Below, piece after piece: positions 46,908 through 59,146 of a stretch of DNA of 64,000 nucleotides. Both the position numbers and the translations under genes were made by a program. The first letter of the stretch is position 1. Each line of letters starts with the position of its first letter. Below the pieces are notes generated by a model. That model made no database searches, was not told where the DNA came from, and saw only the letters and a program-made list of their open reading frames with translations. This stretch comes from Abelmoschus esculentus. Taxonomy: Eukaryota; Streptophyta; Magnoliopsida; Malvales; Malvaceae. The DNA is taken from the NCBI GenBank assembly GCA_035048815.1, contig JAUCBN010000021.1, positions 3,689,501-3,753,500 on the forward strand, written 5' to 3'.

Positions 46908-49229
46908 GGTTGGTACAATTGATAATCAGTTTTGTATTGTTTAAATAAATCTTAAATTCGAGATTTTGTATATAAAACATTATTTCAATCAAAAGTTAAT
47001 TTATCATGCATACAATAAATTAATTAAAATTTTAATTTTAATAAATTATACAAAACCCATAAAGCATTGTCCAATGGAAAGAACAGATTCTGAGAACAAA
47101 TTTGTGCAAGTAATTACTGGTGTTGGGATATTGCTTAGACAAATTAATCTTTGTCCCATGGAAAAACCAGATTCTGAGAACAAATTAAAGTGTTGAGAAT
47201 TACTGTCTGATCAAAATCTGTTTGATTTTGAGTGTTTCAGACCAAAATTCAAAGGGGGAAATGAAAGATGAAGAATGGAACACCACACACCTGTCCCTTG
47301 TGCTTGGTTAGTGGGGTTCCTCACAAGACCAAAGGAATGTACATTGCTTTTTATATTACAAACAACTTAAATTTTTTTTATGATCGAAATCCCGATTTTT
47401 TAAGATTTTGTTTTGAAAAATTTAGACCGATTTATGTCACATATTTACTTTCAGTAAACGAGTTTTGTAATAAAATTTTTATATTATACGATATCTTAAA
47501 TTTGAGATTTATTTTTTTAAAAAAATCAAAATACGTATCACTTAGACTAACCCTGTTAAAAAGAAATTACACCTTTTTCTTTACCACTTTTGCCTATATG
47601 ATAACATGGAATATTGGGAAATTGAATATCAATTTAATTTGTTTGATTCATGTAATTATTTTTAAAAAGTAATTATTAAATTTATAATTTGAGTTTCTAA
47701 ATATGCATTAGAAGAGGAAAAATAACATTATAATTAATAAGATTGTAATTATAAACCTATCAAGTGTCTTTTAAAAGTGATTGCATGAATTAAATGAAAT
47801 TGTTGAAGACTTGAGAGATTTTTTTAGATATATTTCTAGTTATTCAGAATCTAATATCATAATTAATTTAATATTAATTTTTTATTGTCTTGGTTTTTAG
47901 GGTGTCGCATACTTGGTTTTGGTGTGTCGGTTAGTGAGGATTTTTTGTATACACGTCTTAAAATCAAGACATACTTAAAGCGATATCAAACTGTTTCTAA
48001 TTAAATTTTAAAATGATACTTGTTACTTTATGAAAAAGATTATTATCTCATACACAAGTGATAATTTTTTTGTTTCCACCAGAATTTTAATTTTAGGATC
48101 TTGAGTTTAAAAATTTTAGTGTATGATTTAGAATTTAAGGTTTATGGTTTATGAAATTTGATTTTAACATATAAACCCTAAAATTTTAACTTATACCTAA
48201 AATTTTATCAATAACCCTTACATTCAGAACTATTATACCTATACCCTTAAATAAAGTCCCTAAATCCGAAAACTAAGGCATACAAACAAAGTTTCTACAA
48301 CTGTTTGTGCATGAAATAATTATCCTTATAAAAATAGGTTCGATTAATTGAGACCATTATGTTGTAATATTTAAGAGATTGGGAAATTATTCGATGAATC
48401 TGGTTCATATCATCTACGATCTCAACCAATAAGAATTTTCCATATGATAAATATTCTGCTTCTTACATGATTCCCAATCAGTCTTATTTTGTTTGTGAGG
48501 ACCAAAAGGAAAGCTGTTGGGTAACAGAACATATTCTTGACTCTGATTTGTTGAGATGACATCCAAACACAACATGAAAACTACAAGGCTGTTGTAGTCT
48601 ACAAAGGGTTGTTTTTTAACCTTTCTAACCCAGCTGCCATGTTTTTAGCCGGAATAAGGTGGCAATACTAAGTCGAATACTCGGAATCCGTAAAACTCGA
48701 GTAATAGAAAGTTTTCCAGATAACATCACAATGGAGTAAAACATGAATTGCTGAATTAGAAGGCTTGCAACTCCAAGAAACAAAATGGTACACTATACAA
48801 TACATGTAAACATCTTGTAGACAAGTCGCAGACGATTTCAGCACCAAGTACGAGTTCTACGAGTATTTTTCTATATCTCGAAAAAGAAGTCACTAATGTT
48901 GACGAAACATCATCCTGCAATGAAACCGATAACTTTCGAGGCTTTTAAACTTTGCTAAAACAAGGAAAGAAGGTTGCTAATGAATGGAAGAAGAGACTAA
49001 CTTGGTCATGGGTTAGCGCACAGTGCACAAGAATGGCAACCAAGTACTGCAAATGAAGATGTCAAACAGTCGGAAACTTGTAAGCCGACAAAGAACCAGG
49101 TGATGCTTTGATCTAAGAGGCTCATAGAATATGTTACATCTAGCAATCATTTGATAAACGTAAGGATCCTGACCTGCTCATTGTTCGATTCCCAAAAAAA
49201 CGTAAAACGAATCATGTTTCAGAAAATTT
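46908..49229. other. Intergenic DNA and 3' flank of the transporter gene
   Basis: 47067-47186 holds a 36-base segment duplicated 84 bases apart (see findings). 48080-48260 has degenerate telomere-like words. From about 48480 to 49229 base composition approaches that of the transcribed region and probably includes the 3' UTR of the minus-strand transporter. Open frames here have no recognisable product. Confidence 0.45.
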
Positions 49230-52200
49230 TCAACAAGAGGATCCAGCTTGGAGCTTTGCTAAATGTGTTTGATGGCGTCCTAAATAAAATGCTGTGATAA
49301 TCCAAAGTAGACAAACCTGGAGGAAAAGAAATTGATGGAAAACCTTCATCAGATTGGTTACGGACACTGTTATACAGACGGTGAATGAATATAATACAGA
49401 TGACAGGCCGATGGATTTCCAAAGACATACCGGGAGTGCATAGAGTGAAACTGTTGATATTCGCCCGTTGAGAATGCTGAAAAGTAGTTTATATATGCCA
49501 GCTGCCGTAGCATCTCCGAGTCGCTGGACAATTACATCTATGCATATCTGCATCATCAGGTTTTCAGGCAAACCATATTTAAGTGCTTTAAACATTTCAC
49601 AGACTAATTCACTTCATGATGACATGCAATAGAAGAGAGTAAACCACACTTTGAAAGTAAGTATTATTTCATAATGGCCTCGAATAATTGAAACATGCGA
49701 GGCTCGATACTAAAGTAAAAGGATTCGAATGCTAATATATGATTTATACGTGCTGCATGTCCAAAACTTTCTGCTGTGAAATAAAACTTTGAAATTTCCT
49801 CAAAAGAAAGTTGTAGAAACATAAAGAACGCGATGATAAAAATAATGTACTTTAGCTTTGTATTTCTCATCCTCAGAAACAACAGTAAATAGGAGTTCTC
49901 TTCCAGGCTTGGTTACAACATAATTGACCACCTGCATAGTAATAAACGGAAAACGGTCATCTATACTTCACTGCTATAGTAACAAACGGCAGGCAGTCAT
50001 ATATGTCCAAAAGTAATGCAAAAACCAGTGGCATCAGCTGCAAATTATCAACAATGGCTGCGATAGAACAACATAGTTATGTCCTATTTGTTCAGCTCAA
50101 TAGCTCCCGGAAAAAGGGGAGTGTAAGTTGAGGGCATCACACCCAAGATCCAACAAAAGAAATATGAGTAGGGCATCACACCTAAGATCCAAGGTGGTGT
50201 TCTACTACATTTGCTCACCAACTTGAGGGGGAGTGTAAGTTATCATAGAAGTATTAGAGTTTGAGGGGAGTGTAAGTTGACGAGGAGTGTTAGAGTTTTT
50301 ATTTAATGTGTTATTAGAATTTATTTCTAATTAGTATTTTAGATTTAGTAGAAGTCTTATTTAAATTAAAGATAAAAGTTTAGTTTTAGTTATATTAAAA
50401 CTCTATATTAGCCTATTTAAAGGTTTATTCTATATACATTTGAGACAATTGCTAATATTCCCCTCTTACTAACCTATCAAAGTTTGCCTCGAGAATTACA
50501 AATCTCTATAAAATGCAATCTAAAATATAACATGACAATGATGGTAGCAAAGCAGATTTCATATAAATCAGATAAAAAGGAGAAAAAACAGAATAGATGA
50601 AATGGAAAGACAGTTAATGTTGGCAGACCTTTCTTAGGGTCTCGGAAATGGCAACTACCGTCCAAGTTGGCCATAAGGCAACGGCAACCAGATTAGAGAA
50701 GGCAACAAATGGAGTGCAACATAGAGCTATAGTAACCCCAGCAACGGTAAGAATCCGCCCCTATAATAAGTGAAGATACAATAACAGTAAGAGTTAGGAT
50801 CATATTAGATGAAAAGGCATAGCCAGAGATTATTTGGACTCCATAGGACAATAGGTATGAAAAAGAATGACATCGGAAAAATAATAGATAGCGTCAAGGC
50901 TCGGACAAACCAAATGAGCACCAAGAAAACACTTCATCTTCATTGTTGTGACTTGTGATGAGTAGATATTAGTTCAAAACAAACTGCAAAACTCATAGTA
51001 AGCATATAGCATACCGTCAAGGTAAGTTGTCCAGTGAGAATAAAAAAAGCAATAAAGCTATTTATCTGGCCAAGCAATCTTCTTCTGCCAACCGAACTTT
51101 CAACTGTCATGGCAATTACATTCACTTTCTGCAAAATTAGAAAGTTGTATCATGACCAAGCATATTATTGAACACAAAACACTAAACAAGAAAGGCTCGA
51201 CATAACAAATTAAACACCATGGACTCTTTTTTTAATTGTAAAATTTGTTGCAAGTATCAAAAGAAAAACAACAATCTCACTAAAATTTCAAACCACAGCA
51301 AAATTCTTTCTCCAATTTGAAGCCTTAACCTAGTTAATTAGCATAAAACAGTAGAACATGGTCAACACAGACGAAAGCGAGCACAAGTAGCTTAGAATCT
51401 TAGAGATCAATATAGGAGGGAATCAAGCTTTTACTATTAAATTTATTTCTTCCCTATGAACTCGATTATACATACAATCTCTACAAAAGCTCAGAAATGA
51501 AATCACGTTTAGTTTTATATTTTATTTTCTTGACTCAATCATAGATTACATATGGATTCTAACATTAAATATCGTACAGAAAAGTCTTTCTTGATGTTAC
51601 AAACACCTAAATACTGTACCATGTATCAACATACATGATCCATTGAAAAAGAGCCTCAGTATATGCATACCAAAGCTTAGTAGCAACAGTATTTAACATG
51701 CATAGTAGGCAAATTCGAGCTATATGCATCGTGTGCATCAAGATAGCATTTTTACCTGAAAATAGAAGAAAGAGGAGACAACTGCACTCAACCAGAGGAA
51801 CAATGACACGTGCAACAAATAGTTTGATGACAATATGAGCCACAATCCATCTAAGATAGCCCAAAGTTGAGGCTTCACAGGAGTGGTAGTTAGTTTAGGA
51901 GAAGAAGTTTCGAGAGTTGATGTGGTTTGCTCATAGTCATCATCTTTTGGTTGATCAATGTCAGCTCTTCTATAAGAAAACATCAACCAAGTTAGAAAAG
52001 ATGAGGTTCAATCCTCAAAATTCATGTATGCAGGTTCACAAGAAACGTGCAAAGGTAAAGTAGAAGCCCTTTAGCAATATTATATGTACAGGGTAAGATC
52101 GATGAAGTTAGTCACCCTATATTGATGTCTTGCTTTTTTTAACATGTAACATGACATCCGTCAACCGGACAACAGCTAGCTCATGAAATTGTATAAGCAG

Positions 52201-54543
52201 TCATGTGAAGGTAAAACATTATTTTAGCAACCTAACTCTCATTAAATTGATGTGAATAACACTAGACATCTACCAAAATGCTGAAGTGTGCAGGCAGAAT
52301 ACCCCACCCCCAAAACACACAAAAAAACAAACAAAACCACAAACATAGCAGTTTAGCTAACCTGATAGGAGATAACTCTTCAGGGATATAACCTATATCC
52401 TTGTTGATCCCTTTTGATGACTGTGCCGCTAGTTCCATCAAAACGGCAGCAAATAGGAGAAGAACTTCAATTAAACAACAGAGAGTTGAAAACAAATGAC
52501 ATGGAGGGAGGAGGAAAGAGAAGAAAAACTATAAACGAAAAAACATTGACAATCTGACATCCAAATAATCAACCGAACATACATACATGACCCTAGCCAA
52601 GCCATTCCTGTGGCAAACAAAGACCCAAAGAGCTGGCCGAGCGTAGCACCAGCACCAATGAAACCAAACAATCTTGACCCAGACTGAATGCAAAACAGAA
52701 TTTGAGAACAAGCAGGATATCATAATCTTCATAAGAAAATAGTGAAAGCATCAATACCTCACTATCCATGACATCAATTACTCTAGCCCAAGTTGAAGAT
52801 ATTGTAATAAGATTAAGAAGGGCAACCTTCAAATCAAACCAGAAAAAAAAAGTTTATCATTAAAAATCAAAATACTAGATAATAGTTGAAGGACAGAACT
52901 AATGATAAAAAGATAGTGTTCTCATACCCAGAGGTACAATCCAATTCTAACTAAAACATATAACCAACCATGGTTTCCCCAACCTCTAGAATTCCCAAGT
53001 GAATTCTACAAACAGTTTGCAACACATGTTAGTACAAAACAAAAATAAGAAACGATTTTATGATGACAAACAAGGATCAAACATGAGAGTAACACCACCA
53101 TGTCGGATTTTTGGATAACCTTTGAATGGGATTGTGAAGGCTCAATTGATGAAGTATGCCATAGAATGAAGAACACAACAAGTGATACACTAAAGAACCT
53201 GTGTATAAAAACCAACGCCTGGAATTTCAAGAAGCAAAATTAAGAGCATGATATATGTAGCAAAACATGAAGAATATTACTGGTAAGAAACATTTATGGG
53301 TCTTCACGGTTTCCTTGTCAAGGACTTTAAATGGTAATGACAAAGAAAAGATTAAATCACATTTAATAAGAAAAATAGTTATACAACATGATGCAATTAC
53401 TTAAACAACCATCTACCAAAGGTGGATCACAAAAGCACTTCCATTATTATTCGGTTCAATGTTAAAGGACATAAACTAACCCACAAGAAAACCTTCCAAT
53501 CATCACATATATGGTGGTATTCTCTCAACTTAAGCAAGTTAAAGGTCTCATCTTCAAGTCTATTTATGTGAGTGATCACAGAAAGTAACTTTCTAGTGTT
53601 TAAGTAGAATAATTGGCAATTAAAAGTTGCATAGATGAAGTACTGCCCATGCCACATTCTATAATTACAACAAAGAGGACAAAACTTTAATTTCATTTCT
53701 CCCAAGATCCAACTTCCAGAACCATATCCAGTCATTTACTCTTCAGGAGAAGAATGATTCCAAACTGATCACCAACATCATCACTACAATAACAAAAGAG
53801 ATAGACTTCGTAATTCATCCGTCTTGAAACTCCACTCTACCGAACCATAACTAGGTCATAACTCTTTACATAAACCAAGTAGAAATAAACAGCAACTCAG
53901 TCATACTTGTTTTCAGTAAAATTATTCAGTTTGATATTTATGAAACTTAAATTGTCAACTCTTGGTTCTTCAAAACTAACATTGGTTTTTTATATACCAA
54001 CCTACTTTTTACTTTCCAATCTCCAAAGGAAAAATATATCAAAATGAACGGCAAAGGGCCAAACTTTCTGCTTCATCCTTAAACTATAATAACTTGCTGT
54101 TTTCAATATTTAAGCAAAATTCTAAAATCCAAGAACCAAAACAATAATGAGAATGAAATATGAAGAGAAATGAAATTTACCCTGACTTTGGAAAGATTAG
54201 GCAAAGAGAAGATGAGAGTAGAAACAGGAGCAGCTATCAAAGTCAACACTAAAGACCCAACAAACAATCCAGGCAAATTGGATAATCCCAATGAAATTGC
54301 CCCTTCATCCCTTAATGGCAGCACAACAAAATAAGCACTCAAAATCTGAAAAACAAAAAAACCCAATTCAAAAAATATGATCTTTAGTTCAAATCAAATT
54401 GAATTGTGGAATGAATTCACAATATAACTTACAAAGAAGAAACATGAAGAAGAATGGATCAAAGCAGAGATCTCATGAGGGTGCACTATAACGAATATGG
54501 AGATGAATGATTCTAAATGCCTCCGACTGATTAATTCCATCAT
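49230..54543 (-). CDS. Thirteen-exon membrane transporter, bacterial-type nucleotide (ATP/ADP translocase-like) family
   Basis: Exons on the minus strand: 54543-54433, 54345-54181, 53218-53120, 53005-52928, 52826-52758, 52683-52587, 52464-52362, 51969-51756, 51128-51015, 50760-50629, 49931-49851, 49547-49431, 49316-49230. All junctions are GT-AG and all phases match, giving 488 residues. Eleven to twelve hydrophobic segments are spread over the protein. A hydrophilic loop (about 221-275, Asp/Thr/Ser-rich) divides two halves, as in MFS-type carriers. The segment TKPGRELLFTVVSEDEKYKA (401-420) is, from memory, the hallmark of the bacterial NTP/NDP-exchange-transporter-like family (COG3202) and its uncharacterised plant members. 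The substrate and membrane are unknown: plastid ATP/ADP carriers (NTT) are distant relatives at best and there is no obvious transit peptide. Two adjacent ATGs start the frame; either may be used. Introns contain a copia LTR relic (50210-50470). Confidence 0.88.
50210..50470 (+). mobile_element. Ty1/copia 3' end or solo LTR relic in a transporter intron
   Basis: CAACTTGAGGGGGAGTGTAA at 50219-50238 has the form of a copia polypurine tract running into an LTR start (TGT). TTAGAG, then a TATTTAAAGG-type TATA region (50411-50424) and CTTACTAACC follow. Related GGGGAGTGTAAG text also occurs at 50117-50128 and 50256-50268. It lies in intron 10 in antisense orientation to the host gene. Confidence 0.65.
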
Positions 54544-56207
54544 TTTATTCAATTTAAATGGAGAAATGGATCAGAAAGGTGTCAAATATGAATTCAACAT
54601 CAAGGGAGATGAACAGAGGATCTCAAAGCAGGGACCTTTTTCGGGTTTTAACGTTAATTAACTAATTGCAACGAAAGCCCTTCTTGTATTGATGGTTTAG
54701 TTTTTTGCCTCGATATAATTCAGTTTTATCAAATAAACCTCCTTAAGTAAAATGTCCAATTCAAAGCATTTGCTTTGTAGGAGACGGTAAAAAAACTCAA
54801 ATTTAATTATTAATTGAATTGTTAAGAATGATTAATGATTAATTTATTGATATTTTTAATTAAGTATGATATTTGTGTTTAAAACTTCTTTATAAATATT
54901 TTCGAAAATTTTAATATAATATTTTATCGAGAGAGATTAATTATTCTTTAAAAAAATAGTGAATATATGAAAAAATTATAATTGATTTACATGCTAGCAT
55001 ATAATTGGACCATTAAAAAGAACTTAAATTGTTAACAAATCCGTTAATTAATTTTTTTGATAAATGCTACGGATTTTTTATTAAATTCATAGAAAATTAT
55101 AATTACAACATAATCAAGAAGTAAAATAATTGGATTAAAAAATCCAAAAATTTTTATAATCCAAAAACAAAGAAAAAAAAGTCCTATGAAAATAAGAATA
55201 CCAATAAAATTCAGCAGCTTCTTTAATCTCTTTGTCCTGTCCAAACGAGACGCATAGTGAAGGAAGGAGTTGAAGACGATTCAAACTATCATGCAAAAAG
55301 TACCGCTATCCAGGACTGATTTTATCGACAAACAATTATCAACCGAGTGAGATAAGTCTTTCCAAGTGACCACCGACAAAATAATAAATCAGAAAACTAG
55401 CATAGATTGAATCTTTGTGCGAACAACAACCGATCGTTAGGGTGTGCCACAATATCCCATAAAGACAGACGAATTAAACCCAAAACAAAAATAAAAACAT
55501 GTCACAAGGACAGAGAAAAGAGTGTCACAAAGACAGAAAATGAAGATCCTTATTAAAATAAAACAAGAAAAAAAAATAGATCCGATGATCGGCAATCAAC
55601 ATTAAATTCAATTGTCGACCACCAATCAAAATAAAAAACTAAAAAAAAATATGAAATCTGAGAAAAGGAGAACGACGACTAGGGGTTTGAGAGAGAATTA
55701 GGTTTTCAAAAGTCTCATAATTATTTTTTAACGATTATATTATGATTAATAAAATTTAATAACTATTATAATGATTAACAATATAGATTAAACAGTATGA
55801 TTAACTGATTATGAATAGTTCTAGTGATGTTCATCGGATCAAAATATCAAAACTTCTTGTGTTTGATCATAACCCCAACAACTTTGTTTTCTCCTCGATA
55901 AAACTCAATAAAACTATATTTATTTATTCAAACTATTTTTAAGTATACTCCAGATATCACTGAACTTTAAATTTAGTATAAATTATATCAATGAATTAAT
56001 AATTAATATTATTTTAACAATAAACTTTAGCTGTCTTTTCTCTTAAAGAATTTTGTAGAATTTGTTCTTTGTTAGACATAATAGTTTTGATTTTGTTGCT
56101 TCTTAATAGAGAAATGTTTAGCATTGACATTCAAGTTTTAGGCATTAGTTTATCACTTGTCAACTTTAAGAATATTAAGTATTCTTTCGATTGAGTTGTC
56201 ATGTTCT
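54544..56207. other. Upstream region of the transporter and intergenic DNA
   Basis: 54544-54660 probably holds the transporter's 5' leader and promoter. 55040-55700 is AT-rich with a few short frames of no recognisable product. Nothing else seen up to the tRNA. Confidence 0.5.
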
Positions 56208-56236
56208 GACAGTTTGGTCGAGTGGTCTAAGGCGCT

Positions 56237-56287
<51 letters not shown>
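56208..56287 (+). tRNA. tRNA-Leu (anticodon UAG)
   Basis: The 80-base sequence folds into a cloverleaf: acceptor GACAGTT pairs with AGCTGTC, the discriminator is A, and the anticodon arm CTAGA-TTTAGGC-TCTGG exposes TAG with one T-G pair in the stem. A long variable arm (TCCGAAAGGG region), as in leucine tRNAs, precedes the T arm GTGGG-TTCAAAT-CCCAC. Internal promoter boxes are present (TGGTCGAGTGG and GGTTCAAATCC). It reads CUA and, by wobble, other CUN leucine codons. No intron. Confidence 0.97.
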
Positions 56288-56289
56288 GA

Positions 56290-56296
56290 TTTTTTT
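56290..56296 (+). terminator. Pol III T-run terminator of the tRNA
   Basis: Seven T residues start two bases after the mature tRNA 3' end, the usual RNA polymerase III stop signal. Confidence 0.85.
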
Positions 56297-56908
56297 CAAT
56301 TAAACACAAGGCTTTGGCTTGTGGAGTAGAACTTAAGATTTTTTAAAATTAAATGCAAGGCTTTCGCGTGGGTTCCAATCGTATTTTTATTTTAAATTAG
56401 AAGGTTAGGGATTAAAAGTTAAAGATTGTAGTTAAGGTTTAAAAAATTAAGAATATGATATAATTTTTAGGTTTAAAATTTATTTTTTAAAATTTTCAAG
56501 AGAAAATATAAATTAAGGCATGATAAAGAGATAAAAGATTTTTACACAGTTAGAGATGATATTATTAGAAATGACAATTTCACATCTTAAACAAAAATTA
56601 TAAGACGAATATATATCACTAAAAAATTGATATGATATTTAAATATTAAGAAATAGAAAATGACATTAGTATAGTCTCACATGTAGTAAGTTCGAATTAG
56701 AGTCACGAATAGAAATTACATGTCGCAAGTTCGAATTCAAATCACAAATTTTTAAAAAGATTTTTTGCTTAAAGAGATCATCAGATTTAATCTCTAATCT
56801 ATGGACAATACTGAGAGACCCACAGTCCCACAATTATGTGAATATACCATGTAAACATAAGATATTTTCACTTTAGGTAATATAATTTTGAAAATATACT
56901 ATATTTAT
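56297..56908. other. AT-rich intergenic DNA
   Basis: The words AGGCTTTGGCTTGTG (56309) and AGGCTTTCGCGTGGGTTC (56358) look like a small decayed duplication of the tRNA 3' surroundings. No gene seen. Confidence 0.45.
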
Positions 56909-57439
56909 TAAGGGTGCGTAAAACGGGTTCGGTTAATTATTAGTAAATTATTTTGATTAATCCGTAAATTTGGGTTACTTAATTTTTGACCCTAAATCGT
57001 AATCATTCAAATGGTTAACCGTTTATCCGGTTAATCAAAAATTTCGGATCGATTCGGGTAACGATTTTTTTAATTTATTTATTAACGATACAGATTTTAG
57101 TAACATGTTAGAAAAAATATATAATTTTTTTAAAAAAAATATTTATTAGTAAGTCAAATGCTTAAATTTTATAAAATAAAATTACAATTTACTTTTCTAA
57201 AATTAAAAAATAATTTTTAAAATAAAATATTAAAATAATATGTAATATAATAATATATATTATATACCGGTCGGTTTGGTTAACTGTTTTTTCTTAAAAT
57301 CGTAATCCGTAACCGAACCGTTTTTTATAAAAAAAACCAACCCTATATTAAAGTTTTTGATTTGATTAACTATTCTTCTATTTGGTTTTTTCGAGTTTTG
57401 AAATTAGTTTCGTTTTACCGATTTTTTTTCATACCCCTA
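56909..57439. mobile_element. hAT-like inverted-repeat element, family G copy
   Basis: The flanks ATATTTAT (56901-56908) and ATATTTGT (57440-57447) form an 8-base target duplication with one change. The left end TAAGGGTGCGTAAAACGGG mirrors CGTTTTACCG...CATACCCCTA at the right. CGGTTAA/TTAACCG words occur near both ends as in 31768-32404. Non-coding. Confidence 0.8.
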
Positions 57440-57747
57440 ATATTTGTGTCATTTGTGGTTGGTGGACTTTGTTTTTTGTTTTTAATATAAATTATTCGGG
57501 ACCGACATATAAAAAAGAATTCAAATATAAATATAGATCTTCACACCTTAATTATATAATCCATCATTCGAAGACATGACTCTAAAAACTCTCTTTTACT
57601 TACTGTTTTTCATATCCTTTCTCTTTTGTTTGTTTTCGTTTACAAAGCAATAGCGCTTCTCAGCTTTCACCAGTATTTTTAAATATAAGACTCTATCGTC
57701 GTAGTTCAAAAAATTACATTATATTAACATCTTTGTCCTACCAATTA

Positions 57748-58165
57748 CAGATGAGCACGGATTGGATCGGATCGAATTTTTGGTCCACCCGCACTCGACT
57801 TGAAAAATACATACCTTCCATCTGTCACCCGACCCGAGGTTAGTGTGAAAAAAATCCGACCCGATCCAATCTGATTTTTAAGCTTTAAAATAGATCCGAT
57901 TCTACCCGACCCGAATTATTAAAAAAATTTAAATTTTAGGACTTAATTATAAAAAATAAAATATAAGGATCTAATTGTAAATAAAATAAAATTTTAATGA
58001 CTTAATTGTAAAAAATTAATTTTAGTGATCTAATTATATAAAATATATATAAAGAGGGATCATTATTACAAATATCCCTACAATATATATGGAAAATTAT
58101 ACTATTAGTCCCAGGTTGAGTCGGGTCGGATTTTTTCCATCTTAAACCCGAACCTGACCCGACCC
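57748..58165. mobile_element. GGGTCGGGTC-type element (family D), right end damaged
   Basis: It starts CAGATGAGCACGGATTGG and shows the family's CCGACCCGATCC words, the AT-rich centre with GGATCTAATTGTAA-type repeats, and GAGTCGGGTCGGATTTTTTCC at 58118-58138, all in the order of the 34487-34940 copy. The last ~20 bases with the complementary terminus are missing where the next element begins. Confidence 0.8.
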
Positions 58166-58183
58166 AAAACACCCTAACTACGA

Positions 58184-58714
58184 TAAAATATAAAACAATT
58201 AGAATTCAAATAATATATTAAAAATTAATTAATTCTAAAATAAAAGATTATTAAACATTCTTAACCCTAACTACGATAAAATCAAAATCTTATTCGAATT
58301 GTGTTTATATTTTTTATTATATTTTTTGATTTTTAAATAAAAATATAAATACAATTCGAATAAGATTTTGATTTTATCGTAGTTAGAGTTAAGAATGTTT
58401 AGTAATCTTTTATTTTAGAATTAATTAATTTTTAATATTTTATTTAAATTTTAATTGTTTTATATTTTATATTAGAATAAAATTATATTCTATATATATA
58501 TATGTCTTTGATAAGTTACATTCCATATCATTTAAAATTATATTCCATATATATATCATCGTTAAATTTTTAACGATCCAGTCATCAAGCTAGTTAAAAA
58601 ATAAGCTATTTGTCAAAAAGATATAGGTTAAGGGCTAAATTTATCCCAAAAAAAAATAAGGGTCAAAACGATAAAAACTATAAACGTTAAGGGTTAAAAT
58701 TATCTTTATGCCTT
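58184..58714. mobile_element. Foldback element family E copy with a long internal hairpin
   Basis: Arms 58184-58313 and 58342-58468 are complementary over about 125 bases with few mismatches (e.g. AATCAAAATCTTATTCGAAT-like text at the top of the left arm against ATTCGAATAAGATTTTGATT on the right), with a loop near 58314-58341. To the right, ATTATCTTTATGCCTT ends the element as in the complete copy. The outer left terminus of the family is missing. Confidence 0.85.
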
Positions 58715-58715
58715 A

Positions 58716-59146
58716 AATATTTATGTTTTACATTTAACATCAAATTTTGATTCCTCTTTAATTATTAAACATATAATTAAGTGATTAGCTATAATTTACT
58801 ATAATAATAATAGTATTAGTAGGTGAGAGTCTCTCAGCAAAAAAAATTTTGTACATATAATATGCTTAAGCGATATCGAACTGTTTAGTATTTATACCTA
58901 TTTCACGAACAATGAATGTTATATTTCAATTAATAATGAAAATGACTAACATGAGATGTATTAATATGGATGATTAATGAAATATATCAATATTAATGAA
59001 ATATATTAATATTAAAACTAAAACTGATATAATATAAGATCAGATTTGTGATTTGGTCCTTCCCTTTCAAAATGTGGGTGTAAAAAAGTGTTTTTTTCAT
59101 TACAAATCATTTTTGATTCCCTAATCCCTGTCTTCTTCCCTACTTT
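58716..59146. other. Intergenic DNA and 3' UTR of the response regulator gene
   Basis: No coding pattern. The region nearest 59146 is the likely 3' UTR of the minus-strand gene. Confidence 0.5.

Noticed and set aside
47268..47672. 134-codon frame starting MKNGTPHTCPLC
   Set aside because: The CPLC start looked like a zinc-finger piece, but no partner cysteines or histidines follow and the rest is AT-derived Phe/Ile/Asn text.
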